The translations under genes were made by a program, and so were the position numbers. 64,000 nucleotides of DNA from Thalassia testudinum (Eukaryota; Streptophyta; Magnoliopsida; Alismatales; Hydrocharitaceae): contig JAZHRO010000013.1 in NCBI GenBank assembly GCA_037157565.1, positions 32,864,501 to 32,928,500 on the forward strand, written 5' to 3'. The notes under the pieces are model-generated. The model worked only from the letters and a program-made list of their open reading frames with translations. It had not been told where the DNA came from and did no database searches. Below are positions 23,117-34,742 of the stretch, piece by piece (position 1 is the stretch's first letter; each line of letters opens with the position of its first letter).

Positions 23117-23591
23117 TATTGAGAGCAACACCAACTTTAATTTTGTTATTTGGAATATCCTACAATAATTGACTCTTGTGACCATCCAAAAATAAATCTC
23201 TATAGTAGCAACTTTTTGAGTCCTCCAATGAATTCCATGACAGCCTAATCCACTCTATATATACATGCCCTTACAGCCCATTACGTGAATAGTGGTGAAA
23301 AGAGAGACTCCCTTCTCATTGTGTCTATGTCTGTCAGAGGGTGATGTTGAGTGAGTTCGTAAGATGTGTGGTGGTGCATGTGAGGAAAAGTGAGTTGATG
23401 TGTATGGATGGAGGTATATCTTGGTGTGGTTGGAGAATGTGGGTCTCTCTTAGGCTGCAAGGAGTGGTTGGTTGTGAGAGCAAGTGGGTTGCTATAAGAG
23501 CATTGTGTTGTGAGATGTCTCCATAATCATATATAATGTTATATATTTAAGTATCTTTGGTGTATTATCATAGTCTTTGTAAATTTAACAT
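23117..23591 (+). repeat. Copia A 3' LTR (end inferred)
   Basis: A polypurine tract GAGGGGGAG at 23109-23116 precedes TATTGAGAGCAACACC, a mutated TGTTGAGAG start. The right end is taken at TTTAACA near 23591. No 5' partner is in the window, so the end is inferred. Confidence 0.6.
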
Positions 23592-25159
23592 CAAGTAGTC
23601 ATCCTTCTTCCTTTGTGGGAAAAAAATCTCCCCGATGTCCTTACCAACTTGGGTCATTGTTGAGGTTGACTAACTCTAACCTGCTTAGTATAGAAATTTT
23701 TGGAAAGCAATATAAGAATGGACCATCACACATTCTTAGCGTATGCAAACATTTAGGTTCACATCCTGCCACCAAAGACGAAGGTAGCTGCTATAATTAT
23801 GGCAAATGTTTGATTATGCCTCAATTTTGCTGCAGACAAACAACCATGATTTGGTGTGAGCCAGAAAATTTATTTTCGAGAGAAGGGGGTGTGTAGAGGA
23901 ATTCCATTCAGTTCCAGTTGCCTAAATATATTGCAGTTAAAAGAGTGTGGCTTGAAAGTAGTACGCATTGAATTTACTGGGATTGGTGAAATCATGTGTT
24001 TCATTAATGCTTGTTAACATTTACCATGCAACTTTGCACATGCTAGCAAGTGCCAGCCTCCAGGAGTGAGAATTGCATGTGTTGCAAATTTCATTGCATT
24101 CAATCAGAATTTTCTAACTGGAATTTATCCCCATCAACTCCGTTCAAGAAAGATGGCCAGGAACTAGAAAGTATGGCACCATATAAGAGAAATCAGTGAA
24201 CATTTCTCCAAGATACTCCTTTGCCTTTATGAACCCTTGCCATTCGAAAAGATCAAAGTTAATTCCATGCTTAAATCTAAATCATCAGCCAAATGTATGC
24301 CAATAAAAACTCCCCTCATTCACTATCATTAAAGTGGATTTGAATCAATTTTAAACAATATGGATTTAAAGAGATACGGAAACCTTCGGTAGCCTCTACT
24401 GCCCAGCGAACTCCACACTTGTTGGCTCCATCAGTCAATGCTTGTAAATGAAAACAACTTCATCCAGCAACTCAAAGTTTTACTTGCTTCACTCTGCCCC
24501 TTCAAAATATTATGCAAACATAACATGACTGAATGTGACGAGCAGGATCTCGCTGCAACTAACTCTTCCTGTTGGAGATTTGGTTTGTTCACTTTGTTAG
24601 ATGCTTTTTGGCTCTCTCATAGACATATCTAAGATTGGGACAAGGGAGACCTTCCTAACACGGACAAAATATACTGTATGCCACATCCCTAATCATCTCA
24701 ATCTATTGCAATTTTTTCCCTTTTTTTTTCAAAGGTCAAAGATAACGATAAATGACTTTTATTGCCAGAGTAACATCATGTGCACCCCCCCTTGTTTATC
24801 ATTTAATTGCAATATTATAGGTGCAAAGTTTAAATCTCCATTCACGCGAAGCACAAGTATGAATGAACTTTCAGAATCTAAGCAAGCCAGATGGCAGATT
24901 CCTTGAAGGATCTAAATTACCAAAATTGTAGGCAATTCATCGCAGAAATTACCTGGCCGAAGCCCAAGTTCACTTGAGATCAACAACCCAAAGTGCTTAA
25001 TCCCAAGTTGTTAACCTTCAACCCTTATAACCACATCCTACCCGTACGGTATCATTTTTTGGTATTACACAAGCATTGAACACAAACACCATAGTACCAG
25101 TAAAAGGAAAAAGGAAGAGAGAACGAAAACAATATTGCAAGCAAAAGGAAGGAGCTTAC
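23592..25159. other. Downstream flank or intron 2 of the fibrillin gene; no exon found
   Basis: This is AT-rich sequence following the splice donor of exon 2 of the minus-strand gene. I searched both strands by eye for the expected C-terminal exon (WFxxVYxDxxIRVAKDIRGDYLxV) and did not find it. A T-rich run followed by CAAAGGTCAAAGATAACG at 24715-24745 may be the complement of a LINE or SINE tail. Nothing else is recognisable. Confidence 0.5.
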
Positions 25160-25774
25160 CATCCCTGTCCGAAAGGCGGCACCGGAAACTCCCAGTTTTC
25201 ACCCCGTAGAACCGCGCTCGTGAACCTGCACCACGTACAGAGAGCCCAGTTTGAAACCCACCAGAGGCAATTCCTACAGAGGGGCCAAGGGGATGCACCT
25301 GAAGTTGACCCTCTGAGGGGAGGCCACCTCGCAGGTGGACCTCACGAGGAACGCGCCTGAAGGCGGGAACGTGATGACATTTCTGAGGATCCCCTTCTCG
25401 ACGTCGATCACCTGGAGGACGTCCTCCGCCTCCGTCCCGAAGAGCCCCGCGTTCTTTATGATGAACAGCTGCTCCTTCTCCGTCGTCCACAGCATCCTCC
25501 ACGTCCCCGAGAGCTCCGGTCCCGTGGTCACGGAGCCCTCCCCATGGGCTGCGAGGACGTCGACAGCTCGCACGATCTGCGAGCGCCTCGCTGGATCGGA
25601 CTGGGTCCTAAGGCCGCGCTCCTGGTCGGAGATGAGGTCGAGGAGGTCGGATTTGGCGAGGAGGGGGGGCCCGCTGGGGGAGCGGAGAGGTCGGGCGCGG
25701 GGAATGGAGAGGCGGGAAGGAGGATTAGGGTTAGGGTTTGGGAGAGTGGGGGAGAGCGGGAAGGGGGAGGCCAT
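25160..25774 (-). CDS. PAP11: Plastid-lipid-associated protein (fibrillin), exons 1-2, 3' part missing
   Basis: The gene belongs to the plastid fibrillin/PAP family, lipocalin-like proteins of plastoglobules and thylakoids. Exon 1 is 25299-25774 and exon 2 is 25160-25225, joined across a 73-bp GT-AG intron in phase 2 (NF-R). The chosen start gives a Pro/Ser/Arg-rich transit peptide (MASPFPLSPTLPNPN). Upstream codons extend the frame to 25909 but do not look like protein. Conserved segments are LLDLISDQERGLRTQSDP, GTWRMLWTTEKEQLFIIKNA, GLFGTEAEDVLQVIDV, NVITFPPSGAFLVRS and ASPQRVNFR. Exon 2 adds FTSAVLRGENWEFPVPPFGQ and a split Trp codon before a GTAAGC donor. The family's last 30-40 residues, the IRVAKDIRGDY region, are not seen within 25 kb downstream. 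The similarity looks closest to Arabidopsis PAP11 (FBN9); the subfamily name is from memory. Confidence 0.85.
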
Positions 25775-25909
25775 GGGGAGTTGGTTTGTGTGGATGGGGG
25801 GCAGGAGGTGGTGGGGAAAGGGAGTTAGCGTTTGTGGTGTGTAAATAACGAACTCGACCGTTAATGTGGGGATTTTGGCGCCAGCGGTCGACGGAACGGG
25901 ATGGTACAT

Positions 25910-28480
25910 TGGATCGTGCTATTTGAACAAACTCGCACGGGAGCGTATCATTTGATTGGAACTTGCTTCGTTTCCCAAGGAATGATAGATTTTGTGGGGG
26001 TAATTTTTATAAAGGTAGATTATCCTGTATTATTATTTAGAAGTTAAAGGGATTATTCTCTTACAGTTTGGAAATCAGAGGATTATTTATGAGTTAGGTG
26101 AAAAGAGAAGTTATAGAATAACAATTTTATCTTTGAAGTTGTATATTTAAAAGTTAGTTGATAGTTAAAAAGAAAATGCAAGTTTCTTTCTTATTATTTA
26201 ATTTATAGATTCTTTTGTTTATTTTCATTTTACATATTGGTAAATTTATGCCATTCACATAAATAATATTGTAACTATTGATTAATAACATATTTGTATT
26301 CAAATTCATATATTGCTTAATTTATACCATTCACATAAATTATTAATTTATATTTTACATAATAGCAATTTTATGTCTTTCATATGAATTATATAATTAT
26401 ACACTTCAATCGTTTTGGAGGAAAAGGGATTTAGTAGAGATAGGTTGGAGTTCTAATAAAATGTCCACATAAACTTAGTAGGCGAGATATATATTGAAGG
26501 GTTAATCTATGTGAATTCATGTCGACTTAAAAATAAGTTATTTAGAGCTAACTACCCTTAAACTAGGTTAGAATAACCCTCCACCAAATTGGGAAATTAC
26601 ATTTTTATGTGTTAACCTGATTACCAAATTAAGCCTAAGTATCATTTGCTATTCATGCCTCCTCAGTACCTCTATCACGGTAGTTGCCTAGCTCTTTATA
26701 CTGATTTTACATTTTATGATGTTGAGTTGTATTTCCACTATTGTGCTTTTGGATCTAATAGTATACTTTGTCTTGATCCGTAATGGTATGGCTGAAATTA
26801 ACGTGGCATAGGATCCTATAAACTAGTTTTTGAATATCAAGAAGGAGAGAAGGAAGGAAATCACGAAGGAGGTTGTCAAGAACAATGTTTTACCTAAATT
26901 GATGACCAATTATCTAAGTAAAGAGAATTGAATCAAACCATGCCACTAAAAGACTTTGTTGACACAAAGATGGGTTTTTAATAACATATAGGAAGTATAT
27001 GGGTTGCCCCTCATGACTTTTTCTTTGCCAACCTCACCACCTCCTCCTCCACTTTTCTTTCCTCCTCCTACTCCCATTCCTTCGTACACTTCTCTCTCTT
27101 AGTAGCTATCCTCTTGATTGCCATCATCCCCTTGTCTTCTTATTCGACTCCTTCTACCACTACTCTTCTCAATTGAAGAACGTCGATAGTGTTTATAAAG
27201 AGTGTTGTGGACATAGTGATAGCAACTTATTTCAAAGATGATAAAGATGGATCTCGAGAATAATGACAAAAAGTATTACTAAATGTTACAACAAAGGAAT
27301 TAAGTAGTACCAAAGTGGTGAGGATTGTCAAGGTGATAGAGATAGCATTAAGGGCAATAGAAAAGAGATGATACGACAAGTGAATTAGTATCAGAGGAAA
27401 TGACATATTTTATAAATGAAGTAAGAAACTAGATACAAAATAATTTTTTTTCTAACATACTTCCCATTAAAATTAGTGGCCAATGTAATACATTTTAACC
27501 TAAGGGGCATTTATGAGCAATCACTCAACTTCATATCGACGTTGCAAGGTTTACAGTAACCTACATATGAATACAAAAGCTTATAGGGGCATTTACCTAA
27601 AGGCCTTGTAAGTATCAAGAACTATTGGTTTTGGTCGATAATGTAAATTAAAGTTATCTTTCATTTATGATAATAAATTTATAACAAAGGATGATAGAAT
27701 CATCTTCAATATATGCATTATGTCTCCACACCAAGACAAATTTATTTTGGCTAAGTAGGTCAATAAATCGATGATCTAAAAAGGCAAGTTGGGCTTCGTT
27801 AGTTGGTAAGCCAATAGCTTATGAATTTCATCAAACAATTAATCTTGAACTTGAGAACTAAAGCTTGATTGGTTAGCAAAAGGGTCAGATTAGGCTTGAA
27901 ACTTGAAATTGATGTGTCAAATGGTAGGTTGAACGGGTTCACTCGAAGGCCCTGTTTAGCAGTAGTGTTAGACAAGTTTTTTGGGTTAGTCGGGTTTACG
28001 TCGAGGTTTTTGGGAGGGGTTCGTTGTGCATGGCACGTGAAGGGTTGAGGTGTTGTCAGAAGGTGTTGGGGTTGGTTGGCACGTCGAGTGTCTTTAATGC
28101 CTTGGGGTTGCTGCAGCTTTCGATAGACACAAGAAAACCAATGGTTGCCTGCGAAGGGAAAGCTCCCCCTCGTTCGAATGCACTCCTCAATGTGCACTCC
28201 TCAATGCAGGTCCAGTTACATGGATGTCCAGTCGATTGCCACCTCCGGTCTCGATAAAGAGAAGCAAGTGGTCGCGATCTTGGCCGTCGTTCGACGATTT
28301 AAAATGGGGACAGTTGTCTAATAAAGTTGACTCATGGGAGATTTAATATTTGGAAAAATCATTGTTGTGTTTGTAGTATAGTTATGTAAAATCCGAATCA
28401 AAGGTATTTGCTTTTACGAAACTCACATCAAATTTTTATCTTTTTAGGTATGTAGGTTCCAGTTGTCTATGGGAGGTGTG
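25910..28480. other. AT-rich intergenic region upstream of the fibrillin gene
   Basis: It includes the fibrillin promoter side (25775-26000). No clear TATA box was identified. Further out it is AT-rich with no coding support; open frames at 27799-28257 have no recognisable domain. A microsatellite-like CTCCTC stretch lies near 27030-27090. Confidence 0.5.
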
Positions 28481-29885
28481 ATTTGAAATCATGAAGGTTA
28501 ATATATTTTGATTCGATTCGTTAACCTAGACCTAACCTAATCTAATCTCTTTTTGGTCTTTTCTTTTTTTGTAATTTTTTTGGGTGTTTTATATTTTGAA
28601 CACAAAACTAAGGGCAATTAAGTACCTATGTGCATCTAAGTGAGGGCCATGATGGTCGTGCATTGTGTGTGACTAAACCCTAAGGTGGACGTTCCTAGGA
28701 AAGCTAGGAGGGATGTGTACTCACAATGGGAATAGGCGATCATGAATTCTTTGCACATAAAAATCGGATCTCAACATTCAAGCATAAAAATCCACATGGA
28801 GAATAATATCAAAGCAATAAAAAATATCACAAATATGTCAAATAAAATCTCTACACTACTTGAATAAGAAAATACAGAGAAGAAAAGAAGATCCCTCACG
28901 CCAGAATGCCTTCACGGTCGTCGGCTTTGTGTGAGGGTGTAGGCTAAACCATGGTCATAGAGACCATCTACACGCCGTCTAAAGAAGGTGATTGACCAAG
29001 AGAGGCTATGAAGAAGCCTTATTGGCCATCCAATAAGAGAAGAGGAGAGAGGGTGCATCCTCTCTATGAGGAAAAGAGAGCATGCCCCATGAAGAGAGGA
29101 GAGGAGGGTATTGCACCCTTTGTTCTCCTTCTTCTTGCTACCCATGTGAAGCTTGGAAGAGCTTCCTTGCTAGCCGTCCATGGTGCCTTGGAGGAAGAGG
29201 AGGAGCACTTGGAGGGGGATGGTCTTGGATGAAGGAGAGGGAGAAGGGTGTCGCAAGTGTTGAGAAAGGAGAGGAATGTTGTGTGCGTGCATTGGGTTTA
29301 GGCCTTTTATGGGAAGGGTTTCAATTAGTTGCCACTTTTGGTGGAACTAATGGTTGACGTCAACTATTTAGGATCTAAATTAAGTGGGGTTAATTTGGAA
29401 AGTGTTGACGCGTGTGGTTTGAATTTTGTAGACTAGGTTGTGGGCTTTAGGTTAAATAAGGTTAGGTCAACCTAGCCTAGGTGGGTATAAATCCGAATGT
29501 GAACCTAATCAGACAAGGTAGGTTAAGTGGGTCCTATTAGGTTCCAGGTTAACCTAATCAGGTAATTGTAAATCTAATTAGGTATGGGCTAGTTCAATTG
29601 GGTTTGGGTTGAATCTGATTAAGCAAGGTCAAGTCCAACTAGGTTCAAGTGAGCCTAATCAAACATAAGTTAGCCTAATCGAGTCCATATGTACCCAATT
29701 GGAGTGTGGTTGACCTAAGTGACTCAGGTTGAGTCAATTGAGTATGTTATAGACCTAGATGGGATTTTAGAGTGAGGATTGGGTTGGGGATAGGATAACT
29801 AAGAACGTGGATAGTGGGATAGGATCTATGGATGGCAGGATAACACTATGGATAATGTTATCCAAATTGTGGGGTTATGGGTTTA
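28481..29885. repeat. Degenerate repeat region with iterated CCTAATCNGGT-type motif
   Basis: From about 29400 to 29770 the sequence repeats variants of AGGTTAACCTAATCAGGT at irregular spacing (gttaggtcaacctag, ggttaacctaatcaggt, gcctaatcaaac, gttgacctaagtg). The same style resumes after solo LTR G at 32598 (GTTTAGGTTGACCTAAGTGG). G therefore inserted into one pre-existing repeat, which may end at TTCTAACA near 32971, possibly a solo LTR on the minus strand. Frames at 28912-29357 are not convincing genes. Confidence 0.45.
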
Positions 29886-31108
29886 TGTTACGACCCGGTT
29901 CCCGAATCCCTGCAGGACACGAGACCGAACCGACTCGACTGATTCCAAGACCCAGTCGTCCAACAAGAAATAACCAAAAAGCAGGAAAGTAAACCACATT
30001 CACTATACTAAGCAACTAACAGTAAAAGAGTACAGGAGTAAAGAAAGTAAAAGCTGTTACAGTACATGTCACCACTACAACAGTAAAACAGTATCAAGGT
30101 ACAGAACGTAAAAGTACAAGAGTCTGAACTCACTACAACAAAAGTGTACAACAACAGAGGACTACAGCTACTGGGCTCTATTGGGCCCAGCACCCTTTGC
30201 AGCCAGAGACTCGAGCTACTCAACACCTGGACCTGAAAAGGGGTTATGAGTAACAAAGTCAGCGAACGCTAAGTAGAGTGGCAACCAACAAATTAAAGCA
30301 GTAAAGCTAACAAGTAAACTAGCTATTCCAATTCTTTAATTTACAAGTTATTCCTTTTCACCCATTTGTTTCAATATTTTCAAAATCTCTTTCTTGATCT
30401 CGAATGTTCCTCGTGAGAACAATCTTGATTGAAATCTTTTCCGAAGAGTAGAAGGCACACGTGGTGCTCTCCTGGCCGGGAGAGTCCCCCGTGGTAATCC
30501 TACACCCAGTAAACCACCCTAAGGTCATGGACAGACGTAACGGTGACTACGGCAGCGCGATAAGCACACGGGTAGCTACCCCACACTAGCACGTGGTTAG
30601 TCGTTTCCGCTAACGGGTGCGCCCAAAGTACAGCACGGAACAGTATAGGGCCTAGCCCTATCAGTAACATGGGTCTAGCCCCTAAGAACCAAACAAGGGT
30701 CTCACCCCTCCACAGTCCGCACACCCTCGCCTGACTACCCTGGTTTGCCCAGTGGGCCTAACAAGTCAGTGTAGGGTGGCTAGCTAAACCCCGGGTCCCG
30801 TAGGGTAGCTAGCTCGTAGGGTAGCTAGCTCTCTCCCTACACTAGTAGCTCTCCCCTGTACAGTGTACACGAGGGCCAAGAAGTCTGTGCAAAGTGGCCA
30901 ATCCTAACCCCAGGTCCCAACCCAAGGGCGGCTAGCTCCGCTCTACACTAAACAGGAGACAGTCGCTCTCCTTGGTACTACGTACTCAAGGGCCAGCACA
31001 CTTCCCCACTCAAATTTCCAAATCCATTACGTTTTTTCCAGGAGCTCTACTCTTAATTTCCTATAGGGTTCATGCTCATATTTCTCATGTCATTCCATAC
31101 CAGGTTTC

Positions 31109-31252
31109 ATCATTCACATTTCCATTCTCAGGTTATACACATGCAGCTCGTATTATATCAGTCACATTTCCATTTTCAGATTATACATATGCAGCTCGAA
31201 TTATATCATTCACATTTTCATTCTCAGATTATACACATGGAGCTCGTATTAT
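31109..31252. repeat. 48-bp tandem repeat, three copies, within solo LTR G
   Basis: Units begin ATCATTCACATTTCCATT at 31109, 31157 and 31205, each ending GCAGCTCGNATTAT or a close variant. F lacks this expansion. Confidence 0.9.
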
Positions 31253-31724
31253 ATCATTAACGTATACAACAGGAAGGTTACATGCAACTGTTAACTAGCA
31301 CAGGTAATTCATATTTCACAGGCAGCTTTTGTTCATTTACAAGCAGCTATTAACATTTCTGTTTACTCGTCCAAGACTACAATTCAATCACACATACAGA
31401 CATTTCAAGTACTTGTCCTAGGATTCATGCCATATCCTAGGTTCTAATCATTCATTCCACACATGCATTTAGGTTTATAATTAAATTAGGGGAAGCCACT
31501 CTACCAGTCAACCCAGGAGTATTGGGGGCTTGAACAACAGGCTTACGTGCCTCAGCAAGCCCCGAACCCGCAATGGAACGAGGTCCTATAACAAGGAACA
31601 ATCACAACAAAATAATTAGAACAGTATAAAAATCCTTCTAACAAGTAGAGGAACTCGCAAGGAAAACACCGGTATCTTATTTGCGTAAAACGAACCATAA
31701 ACGGGTCAAAACAGGGTTACTGAC

Positions 31725-32560
31725 TCAAATCAGACGTCTGGAACAATGTCCAAATGTCTTAAAAGTGTCCAGAAACGTACCACAGTCTCTGCGGCGACCC
31801 CAGACGTCCAGGAACTCTTCTGGATCGTCTGGACCCAGCTCCAGACGTCCGACCACCTCTTCGGACGTCTGGAAGTGCTTCCAGTCGTCTGATAAGCTTC
31901 TCAGACGTCTGAAATGCGTGGGAGGGCGTGCCCGCGCCTTCCCGAAGCAAATCCTGCATGCAACCACCAAATCTTCTCAAAATGGCCACGCGAAGCGTAG
32001 CTGCAGAGCGGCCTGCATGGCTGTATCCGCAAAGGGAACGTACCTTCGTGAAGACCCCTCTCCAGACGTCTGGAACCGCCTCCAGACGTCCGCTCCGTCG
32101 TTTGGACGTCACTCCAGACATCTGATTCTAGGAAAAACCCAGAACTAGAATCTGCTCCCGCTCGCTCTCGCCGCGCGCGGCCGTGGCTCGCCTCCTCGCC
32201 TGCAGCTCCGACTGCAGCAGTGTCAGGGATGATTCCCTCGACGCACTCCTCCCGCACACATTGCTTCGACGGTGCGCCCTCCGGTGAGCTCCCACACGAG
32301 CTCGCAAGCTCAACTCCTCTCCTCACGCCGCTCTCGCGCTAAGGTGGTGAGGAAGAGAAGAAGTGGCTGAAGTAGGGAGAACGAGAGAGGAGGACGGGGG
32401 TTTATAAAGACGTGGGTTAGGGTTCGCTGGAGGGGGAGAGGGTACTATCTGCACGCAGCCTGCGCTCAGACGCGAGCTCGTACCCAAAAATTTTAATTTC
32501 CAGACGCTTGGGAAGGTGTCCAGACGTCTGACCAAACGTCTGACTGACAGTCTAGACGTC
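31725..32560. repeat. AGACGTCT palindrome array in solo LTR G
   Basis: About ten GACGTC cores, mostly as CAGACGTCTGG or CCAGACGTCC, are scattered at 15-60 bp spacing at 31727-31915, 32060-32120 and 32517-32560. Confidence 0.85.
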
Positions 32561-32597
32561 TTAAAAGGCTCAGAACAACACGGGTCTTTACAGTTTA

Positions 32598-33766
32598 GGT
32601 TGACCTAAGTGGAGGTTAGGGATAGGGATAATGTGGATAGGAACATGAATAGTACCATCCATGGTTTAGGCTCTAAGGCTAGGATGTTCTAATGGGTGTG
32701 GTTTTAGGCTTGGGAAGGTTGTCTTAAGGTTTCTAAGGGTACAGATAAGGCTATCCTCATCTTTCATCTTGTTTGGATCAAGCTTCTTCTCTTCCTTACT
32801 TTATTTCACATCCTAACTTTATCTAAATCACCTTATTACCTACAAATAACAATAAAAGCATTAAGTAACAAGATAAACTCTCATGATTTTATGTACAACA
32901 ATATAAAATGATATGATGCAAGATATGAATAATATGCATGCAATATTTATAAGTTAAGCTAGGTTCTAACATTATTTAGGTTAATTAGGACTTATGATCA
33001 TTGTGCAATCACTGTCGCTACCAAACCTCATCCTTCATCAAAGCGCAAGGAGCTAAAGAGTGCAGCCCTCGACAACCATGCAGAAAAGAAGCCAAGGAGG
33101 AAAAGGCGGCGCATGCAGGTACCTGTAGGTTGTGCTCCTCTTTTCATGGTTTCTATAGGTCTAAGTTGCTGCGATAGTGTTGCTGACCACACTGTTGTGG
33201 CCTTCGTTTTTAGCCAACGGTTCAAAGGTCACTTCCCCCCTTCCATTTAACCCTCAGGAACCTCTTTATAAGTAACATCTAAGCACCTAAAGTTCAATGA
33301 GAATGTTAGTAACCTAATCATATTAGGGAGTAATATTCTCCTATTGAAGAAAGTGTAAATCAAGTAAACAAAGGTGACTAATCTTTTCACGATGGAGGGC
33401 CTAATTTGGTTTGAGAAGTTGACTCAAATATGAAGGATAATGAAGAAAAGGTGATGCAAGAAAAGGCACAATCATATATGAGACCTTATGTTGGACTTGT
33501 TGGTCCACATGCATGTAAACTTGTTGGACCACATACATGTAAACGAAGATGCGAGGAAGGGTTTGCCCAGCACCACCACATATCCACATGCTTGCACAGA
33601 ATGTCACCCATGCATCCCTTTTTTAGAAGTTGCCAACCCATCTTGTGAAGGAGCATCTTAAGAAGCATAACAAAACAATTGATTCGAAGCATGATAAATC
33701 ATGGCTGTGGTAAAAGAATGAGGAGATGGGGAGGTGAGGGGAACTGTATGGAAGCAGATGCCGATG
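32598..33766. other. Repeat remnant and intergenic DNA
   Basis: Bases 32598-32971 continue the repeat into which G inserted, ending in an AT-rich segment with ATGATGCAAGATATGAATAA-type sequence and TTCTAACA. Bases 33010-33115 encode a Lys/Arg-rich frame (SSKRKELKSAALDNH, EKKPRRKRRRMQ) that stops resembling protein at a GTACCTG; it could be a gene fragment but has no supporting neighbour. Nothing else is recognised before element D. Confidence 0.4.
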
Positions 33767-33771
33767 CCTAT

Positions 33772-34742
33772 TGGTCGTGTTCGATCAGTTTGATTTTATT
33801 TTATTACTCAAATACAAAAATTCTCCGAGGTTGAACTCAGGGAGCAAGTTTGATTCTAGAAGCGTAGAAAATCACAATTTACAATAATACACTGTTTTAC
33901 AAAAGAACAACTAGAGAGAAAGGGAAAAAAATTGTTTCTTCTCTTTCTTCTTTATCCGCCCTTCTCTCTTCTTCTTTTAGTCTTCAGACATCTGATTCTG
34001 GGAATCAGATGCCTTAAATAGCCACTTGCTATAGTGCACGTCTCCTTCTTCCTTTCTCTGCTGCTTCTGCTCTCATTGTCTTTTTCTTCTTCTCTTCTTC
34101 TTTGTCCGGCTTGGCCTTCTTCTTTGCGACAGCTCCCTCTTCCTTCCTCAGTAGGATTTTCCCTTTCCTGCTTCAGCTGCTGTCATCTTCTTTCTCTTCC
34201 TTTTCCTCTGCTTCTGCTCATGAGCCTTCTTCTCTTCTCTTCAGCTGCAGCTGCTTTTGCGGCTAAGTCCTCAGCTGCTTCCTCTTCCTCCTCCTCCTTC
34301 TTCAGTTTCCCTGCACAAGCATGGTTAGGAAAAACCTAACCCCTACCCTCCCCGCGTCTCTCTCTCTCTGTTTCACTCCAGGGTTCGCTCTCCCAAAGCC
34401 TACTCGGGTACGCGGGTCGAGTAACGCACCCAGGACCAGGCCCACCGGCATGCGGTGGTGGGCGAGGTTTGCAAGGCTTAGGTAAACAGGTCGGGCCAGG
34501 TCCACGGGGGGTGGTCACGGATGAGGCTGGGTGAGCGGGCGAGAGGGACCTCACCCCGTGTGACTGAGGCGATAAGCCTTAGTCACTTTTTCAATTTATG
34601 CGTAGTGGGGTGCTTGCAAACTCACGAGGTGGGACTAAACGTCCCACCCTTCTGCCTGTGGGCCCGCAACCACAAACGCAAGCAATTGCCACTCCAGCCA
34701 AGGCATTAGATGCCAATTGAGGACCTGGAGCTGTGCGCGGAA
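33772..34742 (-). repeat. Element D 3' LTR, first part
   Basis: It is the element-orientation end of the LTR (TGGTCGTGTTCG on the plus strand), matching 52816-53780. It is cut by element E after GCTGTGCGCGGAA; the CGGAA at 34738-34742 is the duplicated target. It contains a CTTCTT-rich run at 34040-34310. Confidence 0.9.

Larger units (their letters stand above)
9560..23591 (+). mobile_element. Copia element A (outermost of a three-level nest)
   Basis: Copia A is present in two blocks, 9560-10170 (RT) and 22281-23591 (RNase H and 3' LTR), separated by Copia B. The protein reading stops at LEIKHANEGI and resumes with QKHEKDLLHKYSMLHF, consecutive parts of a Copia RT/RNase H polyprotein. This shows one element split in two. 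The 5' LTR, gag, protease and integrase are not present upstream. Element A lies on the left shoulder of the fibrillin gene region. Confidence 0.85.
29886..32592. mobile_element. Solo LTR G (2707 bp) with GTTTA target duplication
   Basis: It starts TGTTACGACCCGG and ends GGGTCTTTACA, flanked by GTTTA at 29881-29885 and 32593-32597. There is no interior domain, so it is a single LTR left by recombination. It is the inverse-orientation relative of F (39986-42612): the GACCCGGTTCCCGA end, the Ser-region around CTCTCCCGGCCAGGAGAG, and the AGACGTCT array correspond. A TTTATAAA at 32399-32407, about 190 bp from the right end, may be its promoter. It carries a 48-bp triplicate at 31109-31252. The parent is probably a long-LTR Gypsy family, but lineage cannot be assigned without an interior. 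Confidence 0.85.

Noticed and set aside
24438..24906. Frames downstream of the fibrillin exons
   Set aside because: No splice context or similarity to the missing exon.
25335..25844. Plus-strand 169-codon frame
   Set aside because: Antisense shadow of fibrillin exon 1; no domain.
31725..32560. Regularly spaced palindromes resembling a CRISPR array
   Set aside because: Plant nuclear LTR context, variable repeats and spacing, and no cas genes.
33010..33120. Lys/Arg-rich frame that could be an exon of a nuclear protein
   Set aside because: Only about 35 codons, with no flanking exons or recognisable family; recorded only as a gap note.
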